Assembly: GCA_013397695.1 (NCBI GenBank)
Contig: VYZI01000012.1
Coordinates: 5,219,040-5,283,039 of the forward strand
Direction of reading: 5' to 3'
From: Centropus unirufus
Lineage: Eukaryota; Chordata; Aves; Cuculiformes; Centropidae
DNA: 64,000 bases
Shown here one piece after another: positions 1 through 13,100 of this stretch. The position numbers and the translations under genes were made by a program. Under the pieces are notes generated by a model. The model searched no databases. It saw nothing but the letters and a program-made list of their open reading frames with translations, and had not been told where the DNA came from. Positions within the stretch are counted from its first letter, which is position 1. Each line of letters opens with the position of its first letter.

Positions 1-3000
1 GCACCATATATCAAATCTGTTTAGGATTGCGTGCAATTACCAGGGTGGAAAAGAAGTTTTATTCTCAAAAGATTTTAAATTTTACTGTGTTATTTGTGGA
101 GTATTCATCTCTCAGGTTACTGTGATGGTGCACTTGAATCAGATAGTGAGATACTTGAAAAGAAGTCCCAGATACAGTTCAATTTCTATCAGATGAATTA
201 AGCTTTTCAGCTTCATAGCAAAGACAGTCAATTAATTGCTAGAAGGTAATTGTAAAGTGGCGATATTTGTTGTAGTATCCTGTCACTGTCTTTAGGTATA
301 ATTTGGGCTAGACTTTTAATTAAGTGTGGAATTGCAAAGATATTGAAAAGTGTGAAAACTTGAGTCATGAGCTTGTTTTAGATAATCTTTGTTTGCTGAA
401 TCTTATAAATATATTTTAGATACATGTGCATCTCTGTCCTAACATAGCTTCTTTCTGGTCAGGACTTGTATACAGTGCTGCTTTTTTATTCTTTACAGTC
501 TCAGTAAGGACAACGTGCTTTTCCCAATATCCTTAAATACCATAAGCTACCTGCCTAGATAATGATATTACTGATATACAGTAGTTTCAGTTCTGATGTT
601 TTTCAGTGATGAAATACACCATGTGTAACTTGGGGTAGGGAAGAAGGGACTTGGTCTAGAAATTAGTTTAGTCTCAAGACGTTACCCTCTCTGCTCTGTA
701 GGAGACAGTGCATGAGTGGTGGATGAAAGCAGTTTTTCTAGACAGTTTAGGGTTTTTTTGGTTAAATCTAGTTTGTCAGTATTTTTGTATAGCTCTTGAC
801 TTCCGAGTAATTTTTCCTAAATCTAGCCTTTTTCAGCTTTACTACATCAGGAAATTGCTCTCTGTTTATGCAGTTTTTAGCAATAGGAAGCGTATAATTC
901 TTCAGAATTTGTAATGTTCTCTGTTCCTGTAGAGTCCCTTTTCCAGGGTAATGCAAAATTGAAACTCTTTTACATGGCTTTGATTGAAAAAGACTTTTCC
1001 CCGTCTTTATGCTTTAAACAAATATCCTGTGAACAAAACAGTTCTGAAGAAAAAAATTGTGGTTTTCTTTGTTTTTCACTGAGTTTCAGTTTCTCATGAC
1101 ATACACACAACTGTCTGGTAAGGATTATATTTTAGGGTGAATATCAAATTATCTCAATATTCAGAGCATCTGAATTATGTTAATGATCATGATAATGGTT
1201 CCTTGACAAATTAGGGTAGTTAGAGAGTTGTCATGTAATTTTTCATATGTTTCTTTACCAGAGATGGAGATAGGAGCCAGGTAATTTGTCTTGTCCTTTA
1301 AACCATTTTCTTATTCCCATTCAATGTGAATCCAGCAGGGCACTGTTTTTCATACAGTACCAAAATGTGTAATTGTGTCATTATTTCAATTTTGGGTATG
1401 GATTCACAGCATAAACAGTGTAGTAAAAACTTTTGATTATGGTTTTTAATGTGCATTTCTTTGTGGCAAAAATACAGATATGTTTTGACTCTAAATTAAA
1501 TTTAAGCCACAGTATTCTGAAAGCCATAAATCTGCAATCAACGTGGTACGTACTTATTAGCTCCACTTGGAAATAATATACTGGTTTCATAGGCAGAGCA
1601 GTGTTAAGTAAAGCCGCTGTCATGAAAACTTGTTTAGCTTCCCTTTTTCTTTGATACTTCCTCTGTCCCGAGAAAAACTACTGTTTTATTTGGAAACAAA
1701 AATGCAAAAACTCTCCTCACTGAATGTTTATTTCATTTTTGTGGCTACACTGATTGCGTTCTGCACAAAATAATAGCCAGGCTGTAGAAATTAGGCTTGA
1801 CCTCCCTCAGCTGTCTTTGAAGTGTTAACATGGCTGCAGAAATATACTATTTTCCCTGAGCTCCCCACCCCAAATCTCAGTGTTAACCTCATGTTTTCTC
1901 CTCAGAGTTCACCTTTCTCTGCTTTTCCATCTATTATTCTTTCTACCTCAGCTTCTTATTTTGATTACCTCAGTTATCCCATGCCAAGAACATGAGTATA
2001 CGACAATATTTTAGTTAACCACAACCTAAGCAAAAGTGCTTTCCTAACTGGCATTGTTTTTGGAATATAAACCACTAATCCTTGAGGACAATTTATTTGA
2101 ATGTATTTTAAATTCCTGCTACAGCACTTCCTAATCTTAGCTAGGCCTCCTGTGTAATAGAGAGAGGAGCAGCATAGGCACTTTCACACCCACATGTGAA
2201 AAAGTGTTTGTCTTATTGCGTAATAGACCTAGCGCTTGTAATATACAACATTCCTGCAATAAATAATTATGGCTGTGAAATGCTTCTACTTCTGCGTTTG
2301 AACTAGCCACAAAAGCCTTTTGCTGCTTGGTATATTTCTTTTTTGCTTACATTGTTGTTACCACAATTTCTTCAAGGAGTTCAGAAAAAGCAAGGAGAGG
2401 GTTGCAGTGAGGGCATGGGAGTCTAAGGGAGGAAGACCAGACTGGAATTAATTCTGCACATAACCCCACTGAACACAAACTCAGTTGCAGAGAATCAAAA
2501 TCCTGTGTAGCAAATGGGAAGGTTACAAAGTCAAGAATTTGTTAATAAAGGTCATGTTTTAGTAAGTTATTTTCTAAATATTTTCCTAAGATTTTTATGT
2601 TGTTTCATGCTTCACACTAAATTGCAGCAGTGTTGTGAGGGTTGTTTGGCCTCTATCAGGCTGTGAGTCATGAAGTTGGCTTTGTCTGGCTTGTGAACTG
2701 GGGGGGGAGTTAAGGCAGAGCTATATTTAGGAGAATCAACTGATGTCAAACTGTGGAGCATTGCTAAACAACAGTGTTAAAGGGACAGCACTGGATAGGC
2801 TAGGCTCAAAGTTGAGATTATTTGTAGTGGCTTACATTCAGTAAATAACTGGAAAAGCTGATATTGACTGGAAATATTCTGCAGAGCTTGCAGGTGGAGC
2901 AATGCGAGTTTCAACTCCATTTGTACTGAACTAGTAAAGCTATTCTAATTTCATTTTCAAAACTGTATGAATTGAAAGTAGCAAGCACAGATAAAACAGT

Positions 3001-6000
3001 TTCATCTTACAGGTTTCAGAATCTGAATTTTTAAGAGTTTGTTATTTATAAAAAAATTGTTTAATTCCATTTAAGGGTAGATAAGGGTAATGTTTGTGGG
3101 GCTGATAGTAATGAGTTTTTGTCTCAAAGTGCAGAGCAGCTGCTGATTTAACATTATTGCATTTTCAGATTTTGGCATTGATATGTGGAACCAAATTTAG
3201 GTACTTTTTTGCTTTTAATTAAGACTAAAAGAAATACAAATCTTTCCCAACCTTTCTTACTTCCTATTCCCTAATTCTGTCCAGTGAGGTCTGTTATGTA
3301 TTTGGGCAGAATTCAAGACAGTGATCTTAAAAATGAGAGGCTCCATTTTCCAAATGGCTTTTCTGTCCTAACTGTCATGAACTCTACCTTTTGAGAGGGT
3401 TTACCTTTGGTAACTTTCTTTTGTGGGGGCGCAGTTTTGTGGATTAAGTTGCCTAATTTGGTAGTTGGCATTTTATATTGCCAGCTTTGTTTCTGGGCCT
3501 GTTTGTGTGAAGACAGAGAGATTGCAGTAGGAAAACAGCAGTCAGTTGAAGGACTCCAGCTGAAAAGAAAAAAAAGCTTTTCAATACAGAATGGAGATAT
3601 TTCTGTCATCCTGATGAATTTTGAAGTTTGCAGGTTTGTCAAAGGCATTTAGTGCTTATTTTAAGCACACTATTGTTGACTTGAAGGTAGGCAGACCTGA
3701 GCTGAGCCTATGTGCTGGTAGGGAAAAAGAAAAAACACACTTGGAATGTATAAATAATGTAAATCTCTAAGTTAATGTGTGGGGATAAGTCTGTTGATGT
3801 GTTACCGGCATTTTTAGCTTGGTTGGCTGAAGTGTCATCATCGCCAACTTTGTTAGAAGGCTGCTTTGGTGACTAATAGAATTTTTTAAATACAGTGTTG
3901 AACAATAGATATTTATTTAAATACTTGGTGTTTTCCAAATGTCATACAGTAAGATTTGTACAAGTCCTGCTTTATGCAATATTAAAGGATTGGGTCAACA
4001 GTTGAGTTGCATGACTATGATCCTCTTAATCTGAATGAAAATGCTAACCTACTGGCAGTTCTCGTTACCCCAGTAACTGCACTTAGACATCAGCAAAAAT
4101 ATTCAAACTGATTTTCTTCCCCTTTGGTCTGCTGGAGCCGTTGAGGACAGTTGAAAGCACACATGGTGAATTCTAAAGAGAGCCCATGTGGTTCATTGAT
4201 GTAAAGAGCTGTGTGTTGAGGAGCTTTCAAAGTGGGACCTAAATATATGGAACCCTGATGGTTGCATTTTTCAGAGCTTTTCCACAAAAGGGTGATTGTT
4301 TTGGGACGTGTTCAAAAAGCAAACTCTCTGAGCAGTGGTGCTAACAAAGCCTGGATTCCTGTGGACTGGTGTCCTTAAAATCCTCAGCTGCCCTCTAAGC
4401 TACGCCTACCCTGCAGTTGTATGTGTCCCAGTTGGCCAGCCAGGATGCGCATGCTGGTCGCCAGGCAGCTGCTTCCAAGCAGGATATATAATGATCGTGT
4501 TTTGCCTGCCCTTTTCTCAGTGAGCTCACCAATTTTGGTCTCCCTTCAGTATTTAGCCGTTGATTTTACATAACTTGTGGAAACTTAATTATATCTGAAG
4601 CTTCTCTCCTGCTGGTAAACTTAGTGGAAGTTGACAACATGTTTAAAAGTTGTTGAGGGGAGACTCTGTGATTACAGGAGTTGTGTTTACTTTGGAAATA
4701 TGACTAAAAACATACTCCATTTTTAACAGATTCTTTTGTGTACACAATCCCATCAGGAAGTATGACATACTCTGTTGGAAGCATTGCTTCTCTACCAGAA
4801 AAAGTCATTTAAGTAATCAGCCATTTTTACCAGAAATGCTTTTCACTTTTAGTTGAAAAGATTCATCTATCCAGACCTTTTCCCAAAGCATTTAAAGCCG
4901 ATACCTAACAGTGGCAAATGGCCACATTTCTTTTGTTCGGAAAAGCAGCTGACGTTCTGAGTTTTAAGGCTTTGCTTTGTCCTGAAGCCACAGCCGAGTC
5001 ACTGCTGTTGCTTGTGGGTGATAGATGATACCACATCTCTGGGCTCTTCTCTTTAGTCAGCAAAATGTTAGCCAGGCTGGTCTAGTTTCTCAGGGGGTAG
5101 CAGTGGGGCCTAGAGACAGATTAATTATCTCAGGACTATGAGGTATTAGCTCCACTTCCTACATGGATAGGAGGGAAAAAGGATCTCTTAGCTAGACTTG
5201 CTTTTATACCTGTGCTTCTTTTTGGCTTTGCCATACAACAGGAGTTTCACTGTGGTAAACATGTTGGCTTACATTTTCTTGGATGTGTCGCAAGCAATGA
5301 CTCTTACAAAGGTATTAATGCTTTGTTTGTTGAGTGAAAATTGGGTGAGAAGGAATATTGCCTTATTCTTAGCTTAGTTTTACTGTGTTTATTTCGCATC
5401 CTCAGTTGGGTCACTCAGTCTGTCAAACGCTAGTGTGGTGCTGGGAAGCCAGAGGCGGTTGGCAAGATTGCTCTTTCTGGCAACTTGCTTCGGAATCATC
5501 TAAGTTGTATTTGAGATTGTGTTCCTAGACTGCCTTTTGGACTGGGGTCTCTTCTTTTATCCTCTGATGTGCAGAAGCATTCAGTGCCTGATGTTATTAC
5601 AGTTGAAAAGGAAATGAACACTAAGATCCTTCCAGATGTGGAGATGTTAAAGCTCCAAGCTCCTTTCCTGGTAGCTGTTGGCAGTCTGGGGCTCATGCTT
5701 GTTCTTCGCAAATGAAGAGAGCAATGTTAGGGGTCTGTGATAGTTCCCTGTAGTCTGATGTAAATAATATCTGATCTTATTAGTTATTTTTTCTAAGGAA
5801 CATTGAGAATCAAGATAGGTTTTATTTAATTTCTTTTCTCCGTTTGGAAATAGGAGAGCATTTTAAAGCCCAATTCAATTTCATGATGATCTGCACTAGT
5901 CTTAAGAATTCTTTTATCTTGAGAATGATCTGTATAATTTTTTTCCCCGGTATTCTTGACCTAGAGCTAATAAAAGTTAATGTGTTACAGTATTTTAGAA

Positions 6001-7136
6001 AATCGAAGTTATATTGACTTGAAATTACAGTAATAACTCTCAGTGATAAATGAACTGAAGTAATCAGAAGTTAGAGGGGAAATGGCAGTCCTTTTTTTCC
6101 TTTCCTTTGGACGAAGAAAGGTTAGGGGATAAGGAGTAACAGTCTTACTTCTCAGGTGGATTTTTCAGTGTTTTAAATAGACATGATTTTGGTATGCTTA
6201 GTTTACACAGATGCAGACTGCCAGATTTACTTGATGTGAAGCTGACTTGTATAAGTTATGATTTAATTATAATATTTTTTTTTGAAAATGTAAGAATTTT
6301 GTTGATGTTATGACAATTTTAAGCAGAATAATGAATGGCAAGCAGAATATTTTCTTAATTTTACTGTTTTGTATTTCTTAATTATTTTTGTCAATAATTA
6401 ATGTGTGTGTTTTGTAAAAACTCTCTGGAACTCCATTTTTAATTTTCACTAAAAATTTATCACTATTTTACCTAAATTTTATTTGATTTCTGTTGCTGCC
6501 TTTCAAACTGAAATCAGTATTAATGGTGCAGTCACAGATTTTCTGTGTGACAGTAGCTTCTTTTTTTGCTATTATTTGAATGCATTTCCTGTTTTTTTGG
6601 GTTATTATTTGCTATTGAACTGCAGCGTGATACATAACTCACTATCAGTGACTTTGGAGGCTACTGATCTAAGGACTGTGTTTAAGGCATCCCCTGTTCC
6701 CTCTCATGGTGTTTGTAAACCCCTTATGTCAAATGTTATGCCCTAATCTGAGGCACTGGCATTTCTGTTGTTAGAATCTTTCTTCCGTTAATTTTTTCCC
6801 CCAAAATATTCTTGCTTGTAACTACTATTTCAAGGTTGCTTTTAGCTTGAAGTCAAATTCTAGATTATACTCTTTCTTGAAAATTATTGCATTTAAAATA
6901 AATGTAATATCTGCATAATGTTGACTGATTTGATCCCATTATTCATGGTAATTTGGAACACTTCAAGCCATTTTTCTCAGGGCAGCAAAATAAACAAGCA
7001 GAAATCACTTAGGCCAAGTGTAATGGGGGTGTGTGTGTTTGCCTTTAAAGGAGAACATTAGGCATTGGGTCAGGTCTTTGAAAATCGGATTTTCATTAGT
7101 TACTTGCATGTCTTAAAACTTAACAGGATAAATGGT

Positions 7137-7157
7137 AAATGCCTCAGTCAGGCATTT
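7137..7157. repeat. Perfect 8-bp inverted repeat
   Basis: AAATGCCT (7137-7144) and AGGCATTT (7150-7157) are exact reverse complements around the loop CAGTC, inside the upstream intron. No function is inferred. Confidence 0.8.
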
Positions 7158-10100
7158 GCCGCAGGATATTGTACACAATTGGTAACTGTTAGGCTGCTTC
7201 TACTTGGGTTGTCTTAAATATCCTTACTGATGCCTGCCTTTGCATCTACCTGTGTATTGAGGGATCAAAGCCTCATATTCTTTTTTTTTTTAAGTGATAA
7301 ATGCAAATCAGGTATTCTGGGATTCTACAGTTTAACAGATTTTTAAATCCTGCATGAGAATGGACAAAACTTAACGAGCTTTTAAACTAACTGCCGTTGC
7401 CTTTTGGAACTGGCAGTTCTAGGAGTAGATTCTAAATTCCCCATGTACCTAGGATGGGTAATGCAGGTCTTGTAGCAAAACGCCCATGTAGCTTTTTCTA
7501 GGCAAATATGACAAAACCTCCAAGACTTCTACAGATTAAAATTAATTCCTTGCAAGATCAGTGCCTGAAGGCCTCATTAATTTTAACACCACTTATAATT
7601 GATTCTGGGAAGTAACAGATGTTACTTATTTTATAATCTTCAATTTAAGAGAACAGTCTATACATGAAGTCTGCCCATTTTCAGGACACATTAAATTTGA
7701 ATAAAATGTAAAATGGTATTTTCTTTTATTGGTTGGTTGCTTGTTAGACTAAGTTACAACTACACAAAATCATTTGATGTTATTGATCCATTAGGTGATA
7801 ATAGTTATTTTGTTCTGTTTGGTCAAGAAATTAGAGAATTCAGTTTGCTATTGTGCTCAAAACCCTAATGAGCTTCAGGTCTTCATTCACTTTCACCTTA
7901 CCTCAAGTTCTCTAAAAATATTAAAATACTGTATGGGTTTTTATGTCTTCCCAATGTCTACTTAAAAAGAAATACTAAATTGCACCACATTTTTAAATAG
8001 AAAAGCTTTGCCTCCATCTCCTTTCCTCTAATGTAAATCACGTTTCATGTTCAATCTGGCGGAGGACAATTGATTCAGTGCTTCCTCTGTCAGCCTCTGG
8101 CTGCTGCCTCCCCCTTCCCTGTCTTCTGATGTTCTATATATGTTTTGAAGTAGGTGAAATGTTTCAAAAACATTTTAATAAAGTGAGAAGTGGTTGTTTT
8201 GATTGATGTTCCTGATACATGATTTGTTCCTGTTACACCTAAGAAAATGGGATCCTGTTGTAATTGATTTCCAGAACTGAGTGTGTGCGTCTGGCTAACG
8301 TTATTAGTGGTGGTCTTACAGAAGTGTACAATTATGATTTTTCTGCTTTTTTCTTACGTAACTACTGTGGCATATTGAGTAAGCCAGAGAGGTTTATTCT
8401 GAAATATTTTTAATTTTCTCCTCTTTATCTTCCAAAATGCAAGCAATATAAACTGTGTCATTGCTAGCTGGCTGCTGGAACATAGCGATTTGTCTTGTTT
8501 GTCTGATACATTGAGGGTAAAGAATTTTAATGTCTTTTAGTGTAGCTTCCTTTTACGAACTTATTAGATAGTAATATCAATACCTAAACTAAAGCATTTT
8601 ACCAAACACTTGAAAGTTTTCTTGTTTTTTATTGACACTTTTTCATAGATGAGATTTATTATGTACAAAATAGTTTTTTAAAGGGCAAGTAGTCTCATCT
8701 TTTTCTGTCTTCTGCAATGCAGTTGTCAACATTATAGCTGACGTCTTGAAACTTTCAATATAGGAATTAAAAAATGAAAGAGCTTTTTTCTGTTAAATAC
8801 TTCTCTTATTGCACCAGTAGAAATCATCAATAGGTGACCAGCATGTGTTTATCTGTGGGACAAAGGAGGGAAGCTTCCTCGAAATATTCAGAGCTGGACC
8901 TGTGAGACATGTCTAATCTCAAAAAAAAACCGTATTTCCCCTTAGAGAGTGTCGTTAGTACCCTGTTGTTGGGAAAGTTTTCTTTCTCTTCAGTGGATCG
9001 CTGGGCAAAACTTTTTCCTGTGCGTAGGATCCTCCATAGGATTTCAGTTGATCTGTTCTCCAGTACAACATGCAATTTCTTGGATTTGTTTATGAAAGAA
9101 GGCATGTTTAGTACTACTAATAAGAGCCCCAGCAATTCAGCGTTTCAAAGAACTTTTAGATTATCACAGTAAATATGTTGAAACAACCATTCCTAAATTC
9201 TGTTTGTTTGGGACAACAACCAGGCTGAACAGCTTTTAGAGTTCTGGTAGTAATTTAAAAAAAAAATAATTAAATTCAGATGTGTTGCTGTCAGGTCAAA
9301 TTAAAATAAGTTATTCAAAGTAATTCTAAATCTAAAATTTGGTTTGTGTTTCAGGAGCCCTTGAAGGGTTTCGTATGGTGCTAAATGCTTTCCGCATGGA
9401 GTAATGGAAGCATTAATTTGATGTAAGACAAACTGGAATTAGTTCCGGTGCCTATGTGGTCACTTTGTACAAAGATCTGTCCACAGTTACTGTTGTTCAG
9501 CATCCCTGCAATCAAGTGATGTCAGGCTGAGCTGGTGTGTGGAAAGGAATTAAAATGTGTGGGCTCGGGCAAAATGTATTGCACGTGTACTGCCAAGTAG
9601 AAAAACTAACATTTTTACAAAACCACACAGGGTACCACAGTGCCTTTATGACAAACACTTTGCAGATAAAATATTGAAGTAACTTAAATTGGAATAAAAC
9701 TTAACCTTTTTTACTTTGTTTTTGTGAAGCTATGAATGCATTGATTTCATAACACAAGCAGAGGAACGGAGGATTTACAGATATAAGCATGAGCTTTCTA
9801 TGTTTCTGTGCTAAAATTAAGTTTAGCCATAAATATTTTAAAATCGGGATCATTTTGAGCTCCAAAAATTAGTGCGGCATGACAAATGAAATAATTCTTT
9901 AGCATAAGAAAAACATCATTATCTGAAATATTTCTATCTCCTGTATTTATTTGCCTCATTAAACAACTTAAGGAAATTAATATTTCATTTTGACTACACC
10001 TATTTGTAAACCCAGAAGTCAGATTTGGACTGTTAACTGATTTTGGCTTAATCCTATTTAAGGTAAATCTGTATTATAGCAAACCAGGTTCTGACTCAGC

Positions 10101-13100
10101 AGTGCCGTCTGCTTGTCCACAGAGACTGAGCGTAGGTAGATCTTTAGCCATTCACTTCATCGTATCAAAGATGATACTGTTTAGCGTACAGGGTTTTCTT
10201 ATAGTTTCCTTGAAACTGATTTTAGCCTGAGAAAAGCAAAGGGAAGTTTATAATTACAATTGTTAACTCAATCACCAGTTAGGAAACCTCAGTAGTCATG
10301 CAGTCTAAGTACTTAATGAAGTATGTAGTATTTTTTCCAAAGAATCACAGCAGAAATAAATGATATTTGTTTACTCATTATATAAGCTTGCAATCCTATT
10401 TGAAGCTTTAATGTTGCAATAGGAAACTTGAGTGCAACAAGCTCTTGGATCATACTATTGCTTTTCTATCAGTTCTCCTAAAAGCAGACATTTCTGTTCT
10501 TTAACTGCTGGTCTTTTTCCTAAAAGAACTTACGGGGGGTAAAGGGGTGTTTTAGCACTCCTTCCTCTTTTACTATGCAATGATTCTGGAGTAAAGCTTT
10601 GAGGTGTTTCTTGTTTCAAAAGTTGCTTGTTCCATTTCATGCCCTATGCCATGATTGTGTCCCCTGGGGAGAGGCAATTTTGTTATTATTAATAATATGG
10701 CTGCATTTACTCTTGTCTGTTCAGAAAGTTAGGCTCAGTTTGCCCTCAAACTTCCATGAACCAAAAGTAAAGCTTTACCATAAAAGTATAACTTGACACC
10801 ATTGTATTGAGGAACTGATTCTGTGTTACTGCTTGTTGATGTCTAGCACTTATTTATGTAGAACCCGTTTCTTTGAAACTCCTGAAGAAACCGGGACAGA
10901 GGCTTCTACATCTATTGGGTACTGGTGATTTTTAAAGATTTAGCTCAAAACAACATTGGGAAAGAGGAATTAAATACAAAAGAAAATGTTGAATTAGCTT
11001 TTTCTGTAAAATGAGTAGTGAAAACAGCTGAACTCGTGCACATGCTTTACAACATTCTGTTTTCCATACAAGAAATGTCACTTGCCTCAGAAGCAAGGAA
11101 GAACAATTGAGGGGGAAGCGCACAATTACAGATGAGAGGGGGAGGCTCACGGGCAATCTGTGCGGACATGTGGTCTGTGTTAGGAAAGAGGCTGATGAAT
11201 CTCAGCTAGAACCTGGTCTGTGTCTTGTTTTACGTTCCCTTCCAGAAACAGTTTCTAATACAGAAAGGTCAAGTTCTACCCTCAGATGTCTCTGTGCAGT
11301 GACTGTGAGACTCAAGAGAAACATGCTTAAAATCTGATGCTATAAATGTATAATAGAAGGGTTTCTTCAGCCATAGTAGCTACTTGTCAGAAGGCCCTTC
11401 AGTTGCCATCGTTTAATCCCAGCAATTTGTAAAACATTGTAAATTTCTCAAATAAAAAAGGCACACTGTTGTAACAGAGTTTAATCTGACCAAAAGCCAG
11501 TTTCCTCTTGCAAAATCCATCCTTTTCTTTCTTCTTTTATATTAGGGATAGTAATGGAAGAGCGGGGACTGATGCTTAAAGTATACATGGAAACGGTGAA
11601 CCAGTATTAGTCGCCCTAATAGGTAACAGTGAGCTAATGGTGTAATCTTGTCTAGGCTCGTGCTAGCTATTGGAGTGATTTGAAGGAGCGTGATGGTTGA
11701 AATGGAGTTATTTTCATTAATTTTTTAATGATTTATTATTATTCTCCATTTACATTTAGCCCTTCTGTTTGTTTTAGTTGGCTTTTAGCCTGTTTAAAGA
11801 GAAACTGGAAACATCTAAGAACCAATCATTTTTAAGGTAGATTTGTGAATTTATTTTCTCGTATCTGTTTTATGAAGCACCTTTTCAAAATATTACTTTT
11901 CCAATTTCTCTCATTAAGGAGGAAAACAAATTATTAGTGCCCAAAGAAAATTATAGAGGTATCTGTTTCTATACTCCCTTTGAAACAAAAGGCCTATGCT
12001 TGTTTTAAGATTTCAGATTGTTTAGATTTACAAGTTTCTATCATGCCTCCTTTTACATGAGTTATGAATGAGCTTGCCTGATCTTTCTTCACTGATGTGT
12101 AGTGCAGTGTGTGGAGCATTTAAACCAGGAGGCTTTGTGTATTGTAAAGACTTAATCTTTCCAACAAATAATGTTGATAGGAAATTATATATTTCAGGGG
12201 AGAGAGCGCCTTACTCGGAAGATTAACATTAGCTTTTTGCTTAACTTAGTTCTTTATGGTGTTAGTCCAAAGCTTGACGTGTCTCCATTCCAAAGCAGGG
12301 AAGGATTCTCATGGGGTGATATCATCAGTGAGGAAAGATAAAGATCCACTGAACTAATGTGCTGAGGCTAGTAACAATGTGGCAGGAGTTAAAATTTTAA
12401 CCGCTTTCATTCTTCATTGTTTAATTTTCACCCTGCAAACTAAATTATTTCCTTATCTGATTGAAAAAGCTATGGATGGTGGTGCTATCTACTCCATTTT
12501 TTGCATCTTGAAACAGCATTAAATGCTAAGTCTTTCTACATCAAAGGAAACTAATTACATGTATCTTGAAGTTGATCTATTATGTGTTCAGATCTTTATA
12601 GCTGAATTCAGTGGAAGATGTGCTTTATATTTAAAGGCTGCAAAATTAATGTCTATGGGGTAGTTGTTACCAGCAAGAAACAGAAGTGAAAAGTAAAGGA
12701 AATGGAGACTTGTCTTAAATCACCAACTCCTTTTGAAAATTTCGGTCATGATGTTCTTATCTATTTTTACCATTTAGTTTCTATCATGTGGTAAAAATAC
12801 CAGAGGTACGGGTAGGTATGTACCTGATTTAGTGTTCTTATCTTCTAGGGAAAGTAACAGAAAGTACTCAACAAAAAAGACCTTTGTAGATCCTAATATT
12901 TTTACATCTATGTAATAATTCTCCCTGATGTATACCATAATTTGGTCAACTTTTAAATGACAACCAACCACACTTGGAAGGTCTTTCTTAACGTTGTCTC
13001 ACAGGCTTTGAATGAGTTCCCTGTCTGTTTAGAGGAAGTCTTATTTTCAACCTATAGATTGACAGTTACTGTTGAAATAATAGCTTTAGTACTGTGAAAT